The notes: a model not told the origin generated them from the letters alone. Counted from the stretch's first letter, positions 26,191 through 36,452 are shown. The stretch is 64,000 bases of DNA from an uncultured Vibrio sp. (GCA_947504195.1 CANNGN010000001.1:310001-374000), one strand, 5' to 3'. Translations and numbers: made by a program.

Positions 26191-26469
26191 TTACACTGCA
26201 AAATTCATTGCTTTTATCGCTATTTTTGTGGTAATTTCCGCAACAATCTCGGAGTAATTGTGATCTGGGGGATACGCGAAGTGAGCATTCAAGCTGATTG
26301 TGTCATTTCGTAGGGTAGGTACTGATAAAAGCCTATTTATCAGTAGAAGGGATACTCTTGTCGTGGGAACGGCATTAATTATGGGAAACCCAACAGTGAA
26401 TATACGTACAATACCTTCAATAATCAGCTTTTTGCTACCAGAATGCCCTGTTTTAGAAAATAGAAGCAT
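26191..26469 (-). CDS. hypothetical small protein (doubtful)
   Basis: A 92-codon frame with AAGG 7 bases before its ATG, the main point in its favour. The protein has a basic, moderately hydrophobic N-terminal half and a few aromatic residues near PTLRNDTISLNAHFAYPP. No domain is recognised. It is divergent from the norspermidine operon. It may equally be chance or a decayed gene. Confidence 0.2.
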   Translation of the reverse strand: MLLFSKTGHSGSKKLIIEGIVRIFTVGFPIINAVPTTRVSLLLINRLLSVPTLRNDTISLNAHFAYPPDHNYSEIVAEITTKIAIKAMNFAV

Positions 26470-26635
26470 TACCGAACCTTGATTATCTAGGTCTATTCAA
26501 GTTTGCCATTTTAATTGGCTATTAACTCATCCTATTTTGCGAAATTTGGGTGGTTTGATGTTCGTCCGTTTTATTAATTCTTCAGTTTGATGGATGAAAA
26601 CGGTTCGGTTTTGACATTTTTATAAGGGGCGCCTA

Positions 26636-29536
26636 ATGAGCACAGCCTTTATCGTTGATGATGCATTATCATCTCCATTTTCTAATCAAGTTCCTACGCC
26701 AACAGGAATTTATGATCTTACACCTGATCAAGTCTTGCTTGATCAAGAGGAGAGTGAGTCTGCTGTTCGCTCATATCCTCGTCGTTTACCGATAGCGATT
26801 AAACGCGCCTCAGGTTTGCTGGTGGAAGATACGCGTGGTCAGGTTTATCTAGATTGCTTAGCGGGTGCTGGTACTTTGGTACTGGGCTATAACCATGCAG
26901 AGATTAATCAAGCATTAAAAGATCAACTTGATTCCGGTTTACCTTATCAAACACTTGATATTACTACTGAAACGAAACGAGATTTCATTAATCAAGTTAA
27001 TGCGTTTCTGCCTAAAGAATTAGCTGATAACAGTGTGATTCAGTTCTGTGGTCCCTCTGGTGCCGATGCTGTAGAAGCGGCGATCAAGTTGGCGAAACAG
27101 ACAACAGGTCGCAATACCATGTTTTCGTTTCGCGGTGCTTATCATGGTATGACAAACGGAACCATGGGCATGATGGGTAACTTAGGAACAAAAGCGCGCC
27201 GCACTGGCTTGATGTCAGATGTGCACTTTATGCCTTTTCCATATAATTTACGCTGCCCATTTGGCCTTGGCGGTGATGAGGGAGCGAAAGCCAGTATTCG
27301 TTACATCGAACGCCTATTAAATGATGATGAAGCTGGGGTAATGAAGCCAGCTGCCATTATTGTTGAGCCGGTTCAGGGTGAAGGCGGTGTTATTCCTGCA
27401 CCTGCATTTTGGTTACGCGAATTACGTCGTATTTGTGATGAACACGGAATCTTATTAATTTTTGACGAAATTCAATGTGGCGTTGCGAAAACCGGTTACA
27501 ACTTCGCCTTTGAAGAGTCGGGTATCGTTCCTGATGTTTTGTGCTTGTCAAAAGCGATTGGTGGTGGTTTACCCATGTCTCTTCTTGTGTTGAAGAAAGA
27601 CATCGATACTTGGAATCCAGGAGAGCACACTGGAACGTTCCGTGGTAATCAATTAGCGATGGTGTCTGGTGCAAAGGCACTCGAAATTATTCAACGCGAT
27701 AACTTAGTCGAACATGCCAATATCGCGGGTCAATATTTGCGTATGGGATTGGAAAAAATCCAGAGTCGAGTTAATTGTATAGCGGAAGTACGTGGCAAAG
27801 GGTTGATGCTTGGCGTTGAAGTTAAGCATACGAATGGAGAGCTTAATAAGTTTGATGAGCCTCTACCGGATGGTGATCTAACCCTAAGAATTCAACGTGC
27901 AGCTCTGGAACGAGGATTGATGGTAGAAAAGGGTGGCCGAGACGGTTCGGTAATTCGATTCTTGCCGCCTATTATTATCTCGTTTGAGCAGATTGATTTT
28001 GCACTACGTGTACTTGAAGAGGCCATAATTGTGGCTGGTGGTGACTATAAGTCATCAAGCGATACGACCAGTGATTGGAGTGATCACTTTGTTCAAACTG
28101 GTCTATCGGGAAGCAATGAATTTGCGGCAGTACTCAATCACACTGCTTCATCTTTGAAGACCGTTTTTGAATCTGTGGATGCTCCTTATTCTGGCTTTGA
28201 ACCCAAATTATTAGAAAAGATAATTCATGAAGTCGATATGGATCATCAAAATGCGCCATTGAAAGATGTGGTAAGCAATATGTCGGAATTGATCGCAAAA
28301 AATTCCATTATTGTTCAACATCCCGACTGCATTGCGCACTTGCATACACCACCACTTTTAGCATCGATTGTTGCTGAAACCATGATCGCGGCGTTAAACC
28401 AATCGATGGACTCTTGGGACCAAGCTTCGGCGGCAACGTACGTTGAACAGCGGGTGGTTGATTGGGTTTGTGATAAATACGATTTGGGTGATCAGGCTGA
28501 TGGTGTGTTTACCAGTGGCGGAACTCAAAGTAATCAAATGGCGTTGCTGCTTGCTCGTGATTGGATTGCAGATAAACTCTCAGATCATTCTATCCAAAAA
28601 CTCGGCTTACCGGATTATGCAGATAAGCTGCGAATTATTTGTTCCGAGAAGGCGCATTTTACGGTGCAAAAATCTGCATCGTGGATGGGATTGGGAGAGA
28701 AATCCGTCTTAACCGTTAGCTCTAACGCAAATGGCACAATGGATGTTTCATTGCTTGAACATGAGGTTACAAAGGCAAAAGAGGAAGGACTCATTCCGTT
28801 TGCGATTGTAGGCACAGCAGGAACGACCGACCATGGTGCGATCGATAACTTAAATGCTATTGCAGATGTCGCTGAAAAACATCAGCTGTGGATGCATGTT
28901 GATAGTGCTTATGGTGGCGCGCTGATGTTGAGTAGCCATAAAGCGCGGTTATCTGGTGTGGAGCGGGCGGATTCGGTGACGGTAGATTTCCACAAGATGT
29001 TCTTCCAAACAATCAGTTGCAGTGCGGTGCTGTTGAAAGATAAGTCACGCTTTAAGTATTTACTTCATCATGCGGATTACTTAAATCGTGAGCATGATAC
29101 TTTGCCAAACTTGGTGGACAAATCGATGTCGACAACCAAGCGCTTTGATGCTTTAAAAGTCTTTATGACAATGCAAAGTGTTGGCCCTACAGCCTTGGGT
29201 GAGATGGTTGATCATCTCATCACACAGACAAAACGGGTTGCGGATAAAGTAGATGCGCTACCTTCGTTTGAGTTATTGGCAGAGCCGTCTTTATCGACTG
29301 TACTGTTCCGAGTTGTAAATGAAGAAGTAACAGATCTGGACGCCTTGAATCAAGAATTACGCCTTGAAGCGTTAACTCGTGGTATTGCAGTACTTGGTGA
29401 AACGGTTGTTGATGGAAAATCAGCACTTAAATTTACAATTTTGAATCCATGTTTAAAAATGTCGGATTTCGACGCATTGTTAACAAAAATTGAAGATCTA
29501 GCCGTGAGGCTAATCCAACAAAGGGACAGAAACTAA
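26636..29536 (+). CDS. fused L-2,4-diaminobutyrate:2-oxoglutarate aminotransferase / L-2,4-diaminobutyrate decarboxylase
   Basis: A 966-residue two-enzyme PLP fusion typical of Vibrio. Residues about 1-465 are a class III aminotransferase that makes diaminobutyrate from aspartate semialdehyde, with FDEIQCGVAKTG and PLP lysine 306 in CLSKAIGGG. Residues about 490-966 are a group II decarboxylase converting diaminobutyrate to 1,3-diaminopropane, with HVDSAYGGAL and PLP lysine 787 in VDFHKMFFQ. In other bacteria these are two genes. The product feeds norspermidine synthesis. The stop overlaps the next ATG by one base (TAATG), so translation is coupled. AAGGGG precedes the start. Confidence 0.96.
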   Translation: MSTAFIVDDALSSPFSNQVPTPTGIYDLTPDQVLLDQEESESAVRSYPRRLPIAIKRASGLLVEDTRGQVYLDCLAGAGTLVLGYNHAEINQALKDQLDSGLPYQTLDITTETKRDFINQVNAFLPKELADNSVIQFCGPSGADAVEAAIKLAKQTTGRNTMFSFRGAYHGMTNGTMGMMGNLGTKARRTGLMSDVHFMPFPYNLRCPFGLGGDEGAKASIRYIERLLNDDEAGVMKPAAIIVEPVQGEGGVIPAPAFWLRELRRICDEHGILLIFDEIQCGVAKTGYNFAFEESGIVPDVLCLSKAIGGGLPMSLLVLKKDIDTWNPGEHTGTFRGNQLAMVSGAKALEIIQRDNLVEHANIAGQYLRMGLEKIQSRVNCIAEVRGKGLMLGVEVKHTNGELNKFDEPLPDGDLTLRIQRAALERGLMVEKGGRDGSVIRFLPPIIISFEQIDFALRVLEEAIIVAGGDYKSSSDTTSDWSDHFVQTGLSGSNEFAAVLNHTASSLKTVFESVDAPYSGFEPKLLEKIIHEVDMDHQNAPLKDVVSNMSELIAKNSIIVQHPDCIAHLHTPPLLASIVAETMIAALNQSMDSWDQASAATYVEQRVVDWVCDKYDLGDQADGVFTSGGTQSNQMALLLARDWIADKLSDHSIQKLGLPDYADKLRIICSEKAHFTVQKSASWMGLGEKSVLTVSSNANGTMDVSLLEHEVTKAKEEGLIPFAIVGTAGTTDHGAIDNLNAIADVAEKHQLWMHVDSAYGGALMLSSHKARLSGVERADSVTVDFHKMFFQTISCSAVLLKDKSRFKYLLHHADYLNREHDTLPNLVDKSMSTTKRFDALKVFMTMQSVGPTALGEMVDHLITQTKRVADKVDALPSFELLAEPSLSTVLFRVVNEEVTDLDALNQELRLEALTRGIAVLGETVVDGKSALKFTILNPCLKMSDFDALLTKIEDLAVRLIQQRDRN

Positions 29537-30780
29537 TGTCTATTTTACAGATTGGCGCAGGTGGCGTCGGTTGGGTTGTTGCACATAAAGCAGCACAGAA
29601 TAACCATATTCTCGGTGATATTACGATTGCCTCTCGCACGATAGAAAAGTGTGAAAAAATTATTGAGTCAATTAAAGGTCGTAATAACTTAAATGACTCG
29701 GCTAAGAAGCTCGAAGCGCGAGCTGTAGATGCAGATGATGTCGAGGCATTGGTGGCTTTGATTCAGGATGTGAAACCAGACCTAGTGATAAATGTCGGTC
29801 CTCCTTGGGTTAATATCACCATCATGGAAGCGTGTCATCAGGCGAAAGTGTCGTATCTTGATACCTCAGTAGCCGTCGACCTGTGCTCTGAAGGACAACA
29901 AGTACCACAAGCTTATGATTGGCAGTGGGAATTCCGTGACAAATTTAAAGAGGCGGGTATTACCGGTATTTTAGGGGCCGGCTTCGATCCTGGAGTGGTG
30001 AGTATTTTTGCCGCTTACGCAGTGAAGCACCTTTTCGATGAGATCGACTCAATTGATGTGATGGATGTTAATGCTGGCGATCATGGCAAAAAATTTGCGA
30101 CTAACTTTGACCCAGAAACCAATATGCTTGAAATTCAGGGAGATTCGTTTTTCTGGGAAAATGGTGAATGGAAGCAGGTAGAGTGTCACTCACGGATGCA
30201 CGAGTTTGATTTCCCGGTTGTTGGCAAGCATAAAGTGTATTCAATGGCGCATGATGAAGTGCGTTCACTAAAAGAATTCATTCCCGCGAAACGCATTGAA
30301 TTTTGGATGGGCTTTGGCGACCGTTACTTAAACTACTTTAACGTGATGCGTGATATTGGTTTGTTAAACCCAGAACCAGTAACGCTACCGGATGGTCGTG
30401 AAGTTCAACCTTTGCATGTCTTAAAAGCACTTTTACCAGAGCCGACTTCTTTGGCTCCGGGATACAAAGGTAACACCTGTATTGGTACTTGGGTTCAAGG
30501 CACCAAAGATGGAAAACCTCGTAGTGTATTTATCTATAACATTGCGGATCATGAAGTGGCGTATAAAGATGTTGAACATCAAGCTATCGCTTATACCACA
30601 GGTGTTCCTGCGATTACAGCCGCGATTCAATATTTTGCTGGGAAATGGGCAGAGCCTGGCGTGTTTAATATGGAACAGCTCGACCCGGATCCGTTCTTAG
30701 ACACAATGCCTACGCTTGGTCTTGATTGGGATTATCAAGAGTTGGATGTGCGTCAACCGGACATTCAGATTCTTAAGTAA
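29536..30780 (+). CDS. carboxynorspermidine dehydrogenase (saccharopine dehydrogenase family)
   Basis: A 414-residue NADPH-dependent enzyme that condenses 1,3-diaminopropane with aspartate semialdehyde to give carboxynorspermidine. The N-terminus has the dinucleotide motif LQIGAGGVGWVVAHKAA. DLVINVGPPWVNITIMEACHQ and GITGILGAGFDPGVVSIFAAYA are family segments (quoted from residues 88 and 146 onward). It is coupled to the upstream fusion gene and followed, after two hairpins, by the decarboxylase gene of the same pathway, which fixes the assignment over ordinary lysine metabolism. Confidence 0.95.
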   Translation: MSILQIGAGGVGWVVAHKAAQNNHILGDITIASRTIEKCEKIIESIKGRNNLNDSAKKLEARAVDADDVEALVALIQDVKPDLVINVGPPWVNITIMEACHQAKVSYLDTSVAVDLCSEGQQVPQAYDWQWEFRDKFKEAGITGILGAGFDPGVVSIFAAYAVKHLFDEIDSIDVMDVNAGDHGKKFATNFDPETNMLEIQGDSFFWENGEWKQVECHSRMHEFDFPVVGKHKVYSMAHDEVRSLKEFIPAKRIEFWMGFGDRYLNYFNVMRDIGLLNPEPVTLPDGREVQPLHVLKALLPEPTSLAPGYKGNTCIGTWVQGTKDGKPRSVFIYNIADHEVAYKDVEHQAIAYTTGVPAITAAIQYFAGKWAEPGVFNMEQLDPDPFLDTMPTLGLDWDYQELDVRQPDIQILK

Positions 30781-30795
30781 CGTTGTAACAGAATT

Positions 30796-30822
30796 AAAAG
30801 CACTTTATGTAAGTGCGCTTTT
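30796..30822 (+). repeat. hairpin after the carboxynorspermidine dehydrogenase gene
   Basis: AAAAGCACTT pairs with AAGTGCGCTTTT around a short loop, with two extra bases on the right side. It begins 16 bases after the stop codon. It is the first of two stem-loops before nspC and may be a weak terminator or an RNA-stability element. Confidence 0.5.
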
Positions 30823-30836
30823 GTTATTGTAAACCT

Positions 30837-30868
30837 CAGCCATGGTAAATACTGTGGCTGTTTTTATT
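30837..30868 (+). terminator. probable terminator or attenuator between the dehydrogenase and nspC genes
   Basis: CAGCCA / TGGCTG with a 12-base loop, followed by TTTTTATTTT. Placed 57 bases before nspC, it should reduce read-through from the two upstream genes. Confidence 0.6.
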
Positions 30869-30924
30869 TTATTCGGAGCGATGAGCTGCTGAGCCATTAT
30901 TCCGATGATTAGGAGTCGAGTAAG

Positions 30925-32058
30925 ATGGAACTATCATCTCTTAATACACCTTATTTTATGATCGATGAATCTAAGTTGATTCGAAACCTCGAGATAGCGG
31001 CACGGTTGAAGACACTCTCTGGGGTTAAGCTGGTGCTTGCTCTTAAGTGTTTCTCGACGTGGGGCGTGTTTGACATCATTAAACCCTATTTGGACGGTAC
31101 AACAAGCTCTGGGCCTTATGAAGTAAAATTAGGGCATGAGACGTTTGGTGGTGAAACGCACGCGTATAGTGTTGGCTACAGTGAGCGGGATGTTGTTGAA
31201 GTTGCGGATATCTGCAACAAAATGATTTTCAACTCGCAAAGTCAACTTGCCGCATATCGTCATCTTGTTGAAGGTAAAGCTTCAATCGGACTGCGATTAA
31301 ACCCGGGTGTGAGTTATGCGGGGCAAGATTTAGCGAATCCAGCGAGAACTTATTCACGCCTAGGGGTACAAACGAATCATATTGAACCAGCGGTGTTTGA
31401 GACAATCGATGGTGTGATGTTCCATATGAATTGTGAGAATAAAGATGCCGACGCTTTTATTTCGTTACTTGATTCAATATCTAACGACTTTGGAGAGTAC
31501 CTCGATCAATTAGATTGGGTCAGTTTAGGTGGTGGTGTGTTCTTCACATGGCCCGATTATGAAATTGAAAAGCTTGCTGCGGCACTGAGAGCCTTTGCTG
31601 ATAAACATGGAGTTCAACTTTACCTAGAGCCGGGAGAAGCCATTATCACCAAGACGACAGACTTAGTGGTGACGGTTGTCGATATTGTCGAGAATGAAAT
31701 GAAAACTGCCATCGTCGATTCTGCGACAGAAGCTCATCGGCTTGATACGTTAATTTATAATGAACCTGCGGAAATTTTAGAAGCTTCAGAAAATGGGCAA
31801 TATGAATATGTCATCGGGTCGTGCTCTTGTTTGGCGGGGGACCAGTTCTGTGTTGCCAAGTTTGATCAACCCTTAGAGATTGGACAAAAGCTTCATATCT
31901 TAGACAGTGCAGGTTACACAATGGTCAAATTGAATTGGTTTAATGGTTTGAAGATGCCTTCGGTGTATTGTCAACGCCAAGATGGACGAATCGAAAAACT
32001 TAATGAGTTTGGCTATGATGATTTCAAACGTTCTCTTTCTCAGTGGTCGGTGAGCTAA
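30925..32058 (+). CDS. nspC: carboxynorspermidine decarboxylase
   Basis: A 377-residue PLP enzyme of the alanine-racemase fold (group IV decarboxylases). It removes the carboxyl group of carboxynorspermidine to give norspermidine, a biofilm signal in vibrios. The PLP lysine lies in [12 protein letters not shown] near residue 41. [22 protein letters not shown] (residue 205 onward), LEPGEAI and [11 protein letters not shown], with its catalytic cysteine, are visible. Clear ribosome binding site GGAG. It may be expressed partly independently because of the upstream terminator-like hairpin. A shared terminator with the convergent chemoreceptor gene follows. Confidence 0.95.
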   Translation: MELSSLNTPYFMIDESKLIRNLEIAARLKTLSGVKLVLALKCFSTWGVFDIIKPYLDGTTSSGPYEVKLGHETFGGETHAYSVGYSERDVVEVADICNKMIFNSQSQLAAYRHLVEGKASIGLRLNPGVSYAGQDLANPARTYSRLGVQTNHIEPAVFETIDGVMFHMNCENKDADAFISLLDSISNDFGEYLDQLDWVSLGGGVFFTWPDYEIEKLAAALRAFADKHGVQLYLEPGEAIITKTTDLVVTVVDIVENEMKTAIVDSATEAHRLDTLIYNEPAEILEASENGQYEYVIGSCSCLAGDQFCVAKFDQPLEIGQKLHILDSAGYTMVKLNWFNGLKMPSVYCQRQDGRIEKLNEFGYDDFKRSLSQWSVS

Positions 32059-32110
32059 GTGCTAGTGTTTGAAGTAGCTGAAGCAAGCTAACTGATTGAT
32101 TTAAGGTAAT

Positions 32111-32149
32111 AAAAAACGCCAAAAGATTATTCATCTTCTGGCGTTTTTA
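32111..32149. terminator. bidirectional terminator between nspC and a chemoreceptor gene
   Basis: AAAAACGCCA...AGAT pairs with ATCT...TGGCGTTTTT with small internal mismatches. T runs occur on both strands, serving the two convergent genes. Confidence 0.8.
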
Positions 32150-32191
32150 TTATCCTGTTGTTTTAGGATCGAGTATTGTTTGACCGAGTGT

Positions 32192-33790
32192 TTAAATCGT
32201 GAACTGGGCAAGCCTGTCATCGAGTTGACGAGACATATCCGCAAGTGTTTCACTCTCGCTGGCCAAATGATTGGCCGCTTGAGACATTTCTAATGCTGAA
32301 TCACTGATTCCAGCGACATTACGGTTCATGTCTTCTGTCACGGCATTCTGCTCTTCAGCAGCGGTTGCAATTTGTACAACACTTTCATTAACATGGCGAA
32401 TGTGTCCTTCAATTAAATCAAGATCAGAACCACAACTCTCTGCTTGTTTAACACTGTTATGAGCTAAGTCTTGACTGCGCTTCATTACATCAGCAGTACC
32501 CAAAGCTAAACCTTGTAAGCGGTTAATGGTGCTTTGAATTTCTTCGGTTGACTGACTGGTTCTTGCAGCTAGGTTCCTAACTTCATCAGCAACAACGGCA
32601 AAACCACGACCTTGTTCACCGGCACGAGCTGCTTCAATTGCTGCATTAAGTGCTAGTAGGTTGGTTTGCTCTGAAATACCGGTAATTACGGAGGTGACTT
32701 CACTAATTTCCATCACGCCTTCTTTGAGCTTTTCGACTTGATCTGTTGCAGAATCTAGTTCAGTAACCAATGACTGAATACTCTCGACATTTGAAACTAA
32801 ATCTTGGCTGCCTTTTCCTGCTTCACGAGTCGCTTCTTCTGTGTCATTTGCAGTGGATTCGGCATTATTGGCAACCTCAGCGACTGTCGTGCTCATTTGG
32901 TTCATCGCCGTGGCTAATTGATTTAATTGGTCGCGTTGACTCATTACAGCGGTCGATGTTTCTTCGGCTGAAGAAGCAATTCGAGTCGCTGCGTCAGCAA
33001 GGTTTCTCGATGACTGAACTGAGCTACCCAATGCTTCTCGAATTGACGCTAAACTTTTGGTAGTCTGTAACGCGACTACGCCAATCTCGTCAGTTCCATA
33101 CGTGGGAATTTCGGCAGTAAGATCGCCCTTAGCAACTTTGTCCATAGCGCCCTGAATGGCTTTAAGTGGCACAACAATCGCTTTGCTAATAATGTACCCG
33201 CATATGCCCATCACAGCAGATATTGCTAATGTAATAAGCCCCATTTGAAGGTATTGCTGATTGATTTCTACATTGATGGTATTTGTTAACATTCCAGCGC
33301 CAACAATCCAGCCAAGTGATGGAACCGAATCAACATAAGCGAGCTTGTCTGCTGGTTTACCATTGGTATCTTGCCATGGATACATTACAGTGCCACCTGC
33401 CGCACCTACCTCGACCATCTGAAACCAAAAGTGATCCTTGGCATTGACATCACGACTCCCCATCTGTTTACCAATCAAACCTGCATTGGGGTGAGCCAAA
33501 AGATAGCGATTTGTGTCAATTACGTATAGATAATTATCTCCGTCAAAGCGAGTTGCATTGATAAGTGCTTTCGCTTGAATTTCAACTTGGTCAGTGGGAA
33601 GTGTATTGGTGAGGTACTCGATTTGTGAAATAGTGGAATGAACGACCGCACTAAGACGTGCTTCTTTTTCATGGAATAAGTTTCGTTTAAGAGCGTTTTC
33701 GGATATTACGAGTAGTGCGATAAACCCTACAACACCCACACCAATGATCAAAGCAAGCTTGCAGCTCACTCTCATATTTTTTAAAAACAT
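32192..33790 (-). CDS. methyl-accepting chemotaxis protein with periplasmic Cache domain
   Basis: About 532 residues from the ATG at 33790, which has GGTGG 8 bases upstream; a TTG at 33811 is the alternative. The N-terminal helix is near residues 9-28. A single-Cache periplasmic domain spans about 30-190 and includes [18 protein letters not shown] and [14 protein letters not shown] second helix, a HAMP domain ([22 protein letters not shown]) and a long coiled-coil signalling domain follow, with the hairpin tip [19 protein letters not shown]. It signals ligand binding to CheA/CheW. The ligand is unknown; single-Cache receptors often bind small carboxylates. Confidence 0.93.
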   Translation of the reverse strand: MFLKNMRVSCKLALIIGVGVVGFIALLVISENALKRNLFHEKEARLSAVVHSTISQIEYLTNTLPTDQVEIQAKALINATRFDGDNYLYVIDTNRYLLAHPNAGLIGKQMGSRDVNAKDHFWFQMVEVGAAGGTVMYPWQDTNGKPADKLAYVDSVPSLGWIVGAGMLTNTINVEINQQYLQMGLITLAISAVMGICGYIISKAIVVPLKAIQGAMDKVAKGDLTAEIPTYGTDEIGVVALQTTKSLASIREALGSSVQSSRNLADAATRIASSAEETSTAVMSQRDQLNQLATAMNQMSTTVAEVANNAESTANDTEEATREAGKGSQDLVSNVESIQSLVTELDSATDQVEKLKEGVMEISEVTSVITGISEQTNLLALNAAIEAARAGEQGRGFAVVADEVRNLAARTSQSTEEIQSTINRLQGLALGTADVMKRSQDLAHNSVKQAESCGSDLDLIEGHIRHVNESVVQIATAAEEQNAVTEDMNRNVAGISDSALEMSQAANHLASESETLADMSRQLDDRLAQFTI

Positions 33791-34085
33791 CAATGTTACC
33801 ACCTTAGCCAAAGGACAAATTAGTTATTACTTTAAATGTATATATTTGAGTCTAAATTTATATTTTTTATTATGAGTATTGGTTTATATAAATATACAAT
33901 CAATTTCGTATTAATATTATGTGTTTAAGTTCGTATGTATATTATTGTCATTTAAATCATTAGCTTAAATAATAATAACTATATTTTTTATTCTTCTAAC
34001 ATATAGTTTTGAAATAGGTGATTTGCAAGATTTATTCGTCATAAGTATATGAATTAAATAATATTTAGCATATGGCATTAATATT

Positions 34086-34613
34086 TTATTTACATTGTCT
34101 ATTTTCAAGCATTACCTTAGTTTCTTCACTTAATGATTCCAGCTCTTTTATTATGTCGTCGATAGAGAGTAGTTTTGGAAGCTTTACCGAAATATTAGCG
34201 GTAAAAATGGTTGAGCTTATTCCTGAATTACCCGTTATAAAAACACGCTGACAATTGAGATCGAGCACACGTACTCGTTGGCTGTCGAGCAGATGAGTAA
34301 TGTCATTTACAATTCCAGCTCGATCTCGAGCATCCATACGTAGTTGGTAGATATGTTCATCGTTGTTATCGATGATTTGATTGCATTCGCTAACCTTGGC
34401 AGTTAAATTGGGATGAGAAATAAACGCATCAATTACCGCGTCCTTATGTTCAGTGGGTAATTCAATTTTAATTACGGCAGCGACTTGGCTATCGAGAAAA
34501 TTGACTTTGCTGACGAGCCAAGTTCCAAAGTTTTCATGAGTTATGGTTGCCAGCTGTTGAATATCGCTCGGGTTCGCTTCACCGATGAAACTCACGATAA
34601 ATGTAGACATCAT
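34086..34613 (-). CDS. GcvR-like tandem ACT-domain protein
   Basis: About 175 residues. The start at 34613 has GGAG 7 bases upstream; an ATG three bases later is also possible, and the longer open frame upstream is rich in unlikely residues. Two ACT domains are visible, one opening FIVSFIGEANPSDIQQLA and the second YQLRMDARDRAGIVNDITHLLDSQ. This is the plan of GcvR, which restrains GcvA in glycine-cleavage control. Vibrios carry several such paralogues, so a role in glycine regulation is not certain. The preceding region is AT-rich. Confidence 0.75.
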   Translation of the reverse strand: MMSTFIVSFIGEANPSDIQQLATITHENFGTWLVSKVNFLDSQVAAVIKIELPTEHKDAVIDAFISHPNLTAKVSECNQIIDNNDEHIYQLRMDARDRAGIVNDITHLLDSQRVRVLDLNCQRVFITGNSGISSTIFTANISVKLPKLLSIDDIIKELESLSEETKVMLENRQCK

Positions 34614-34847
34614 AATTATTCTCCGACAGTTATATATGAGGTGATTCGTTTTATTCCTTATACTGTAATAGTTTAGATGCAGCAGTTTGAATTGCCGTGT
34701 TGTCGCTAGAAATTGCTGTTGGGATCTAACTTCATTGCGATTAAAATACAAAAAATGTGGATTAGGTAAAGTAAACCGTTATGTCCATTTCATTAAGTTC
34801 GCGTCATTATTGTCGATAGCACTAACCATCTAAGTTGAGAGTAAAAA

Positions 34848-36086
34848 ATGTTAAAACTGGCAATGTTAAGTACTGGTGAAGAAGTGTTGCATGGGGATAT
34901 TGTTGATACCAATGCTTCATGGTTGTCGGGTCTTCTTTTTGAAGAGGGATTTAGCTTATCAAAACGTTCTACGGTCGGCGATAGTCACCAAGCTTTAACC
35001 GAAGAGTTGATCTTACTGACGTTGAATTCAGATGTCCTAATCGTCAATGGGGGGCTCGGTCCTACATCCGATGATGTTACAACAGAAGTTGCTGCTAATG
35101 TCGCTGGTGTGGAATTAGAGCTGTTTCCAGATTGGCTCGAGCAAATGAATGCTTTTTTCGCAACTCGCAACCAAGTTATGCCCGATAGCAATGTCAAACA
35201 AGCCATGTTGCCAGCGGGCTCAACATTTATTGATAACCCAATTGGAACCGCATGCGGTTTTCAGTGCGTGATCAATGAGTGCCTTTGTTATTTTACACCA
35301 GGTGTACCGAGTGAATTTAAACGGATGGTTGTAGAACAAATTGTTCCTGATCTTCAACATCGTTTTCCAGAACTTGTTGGGTCGGATTGTCATCGTATAT
35401 ATACGGTCGGGAGTTCTGAATCTGAACTTGCTCAGTGGTTAGAGACCATTCCGTTACCTCCTGAATATCAACTTGGCTATCGTTCTTACATTCCTTTTAT
35501 TGAAATCAAGGTTTTTGGGCCTAAAAGGGATTATGAAGGTGCGCTAGAGCTGATTGAACAGATTAGAGATAAGGTAGAAGACAAGGTCGTTAGTATCGAT
35601 CAGACCATGTTGACTCGTTTAGGAGATTGCGTTGCCAAAACTGAAGTAACTTTAGCACTCGCGGAGCAAAGTACGCGTGGTTGGTTAAGTAATTGGTTAT
35701 TTTCAGACCCGAGTATCAGCGAAGCGCGAGGCAGTTGCTGGATACTGAGTTCACACGTTGCTGGTGCCATGGATGATAAGGATGCGTTAAGTGCAGCATT
35801 AGCATTAGCTGCAGCGACAAAAGAGAAAAGTGCAACAGATATCGCCATCGCGACCGGAGAATATCGTAACCGAACCTTTACTTTAGCCCTGTCTACACCA
35901 TACGGAGAATGGGCTCAGAGTCATTCATTCAATCGAGATTATTCCGATGAAGATAGTAAAATTGTTATTGGTACCATTGCCGCTGATATGTTGTTGCGCT
36001 ATCTAACAGGTAAACCGGTATTTGGCGAATATCGTTTTTCTAAAACAATTAAGAAAATCTATTTGCCTATCGAATCATTAAAGTAG
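34848..36086 (+). CDS. CinA-family protein (YfaY-like)
   Basis: A 412-residue protein of the CinA family. The N-terminal molybdopterin-binding-like domain (about 1-170) includes AMLSTGEEVLHGDIVDTNASWL and VNGGLGPTSDDVTTEVAA (residues 5 and 65 onward). The C-terminal domain (about 250-405) corresponds to the nicotinamide-nucleotide amidase region of CinA. E. coli YfaY has the same build and was found to lack amidase activity, so enzymatic function is uncertain. It is convergent with yfaE across a shared terminator. Confidence 0.85.
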   Translation: MLKLAMLSTGEEVLHGDIVDTNASWLSGLLFEEGFSLSKRSTVGDSHQALTEELILLTLNSDVLIVNGGLGPTSDDVTTEVAANVAGVELELFPDWLEQMNAFFATRNQVMPDSNVKQAMLPAGSTFIDNPIGTACGFQCVINECLCYFTPGVPSEFKRMVVEQIVPDLQHRFPELVGSDCHRIYTVGSSESELAQWLETIPLPPEYQLGYRSYIPFIEIKVFGPKRDYEGALELIEQIRDKVEDKVVSIDQTMLTRLGDCVAKTEVTLALAEQSTRGWLSNWLFSDPSISEARGSCWILSSHVAGAMDDKDALSAALALAAATKEKSATDIAIATGEYRNRTFTLALSTPYGEWAQSHSFNRDYSDEDSKIVIGTIAADMLLRYLTGKPVFGEYRFSKTIKKIYLPIESLK

Positions 36087-36161
36087 GTGAATTTTGAGGA
36101 TTTATCAGCGACTCAAATGGGCAACATGCCCACTTGGGAAGCGATAAAACTGGAAGGTATA

Positions 36162-36186
36162 AAAAAGGGCAGGCTATGCCCTTTTT
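36162..36186. terminator. terminator overlapping the yfaE stop codon
   Basis: The stem AAAAAGGGCA / TGCCCTTTTT surrounds a 5-base loop that contains the yfaE stop codon (36174-36176). It can act on both strands, for the nrdAB-yfaE operon and the CinA-family gene. Confidence 0.8.
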
Positions 36187-36452
36187 ACATTTAAATGAAC
36201 ATTAACTTCTTCAAGTTCTACATCACCATTGGCTCGGCTAATACATGGGAGTACTTCGTCTCCAGAGGTATAGGCCATGGCAAAACCAACGTAATCGACG
36301 TTGCCTTTCGCTAATTTGCAGCGACACGCACCACAATGCCCTTCTCGGCATTGATATTCGACTTCTAAACCTGACTGTTCCATGGTTTCAAGAAGTGTGT
36401 TGGACGAGTTAGACTCGACGACGATTTTTTGGTTTATCCGTAGTTGTGACAT
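36174..36452 (-). CDS. yfaE: class I ribonucleotide reductase maintenance ferredoxin YfaE
   Basis: A 92-residue [2Fe-2S] plant-type ferredoxin. The cluster cysteines are visible in CREGHCGACRCKL (Cys-x4-Cys-x2-Cys) and PCIS, the fourth ligand. YfaE supplies electrons to rebuild and maintain the diferric-tyrosyl cofactor of NrdB. Its start touches the nrdB stop (one shared base), and it ends the nrdA-nrdB-yfaE operon, the gammaproteobacterial order. The stop codon lies in the loop of the terminator. Confidence 0.94.
   Translation of the reverse strand: MSQLRINQKIVVESNSSNTLLETMEQSGLEVEYQCREGHCGACRCKLAKGNVDYVGFAMAYTSGDEVLPCISRANGDVELEEVNVHLNVKRA

Larger units (their letters stand above)
26061..26635. 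other. gene-poor stretch between nhaA and the norspermidine operon
   Basis: About 575 bases. After the nhaA terminator, 26191-26469 carries an open frame on the minus strand (92 codons) and an overlapping 60-codon frame on the plus strand. Neither resembles a known family to me. The last 100 bases are the leader of the norspermidine operon, with AAGGGG as ribosome binding site. Confidence 0.5.
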
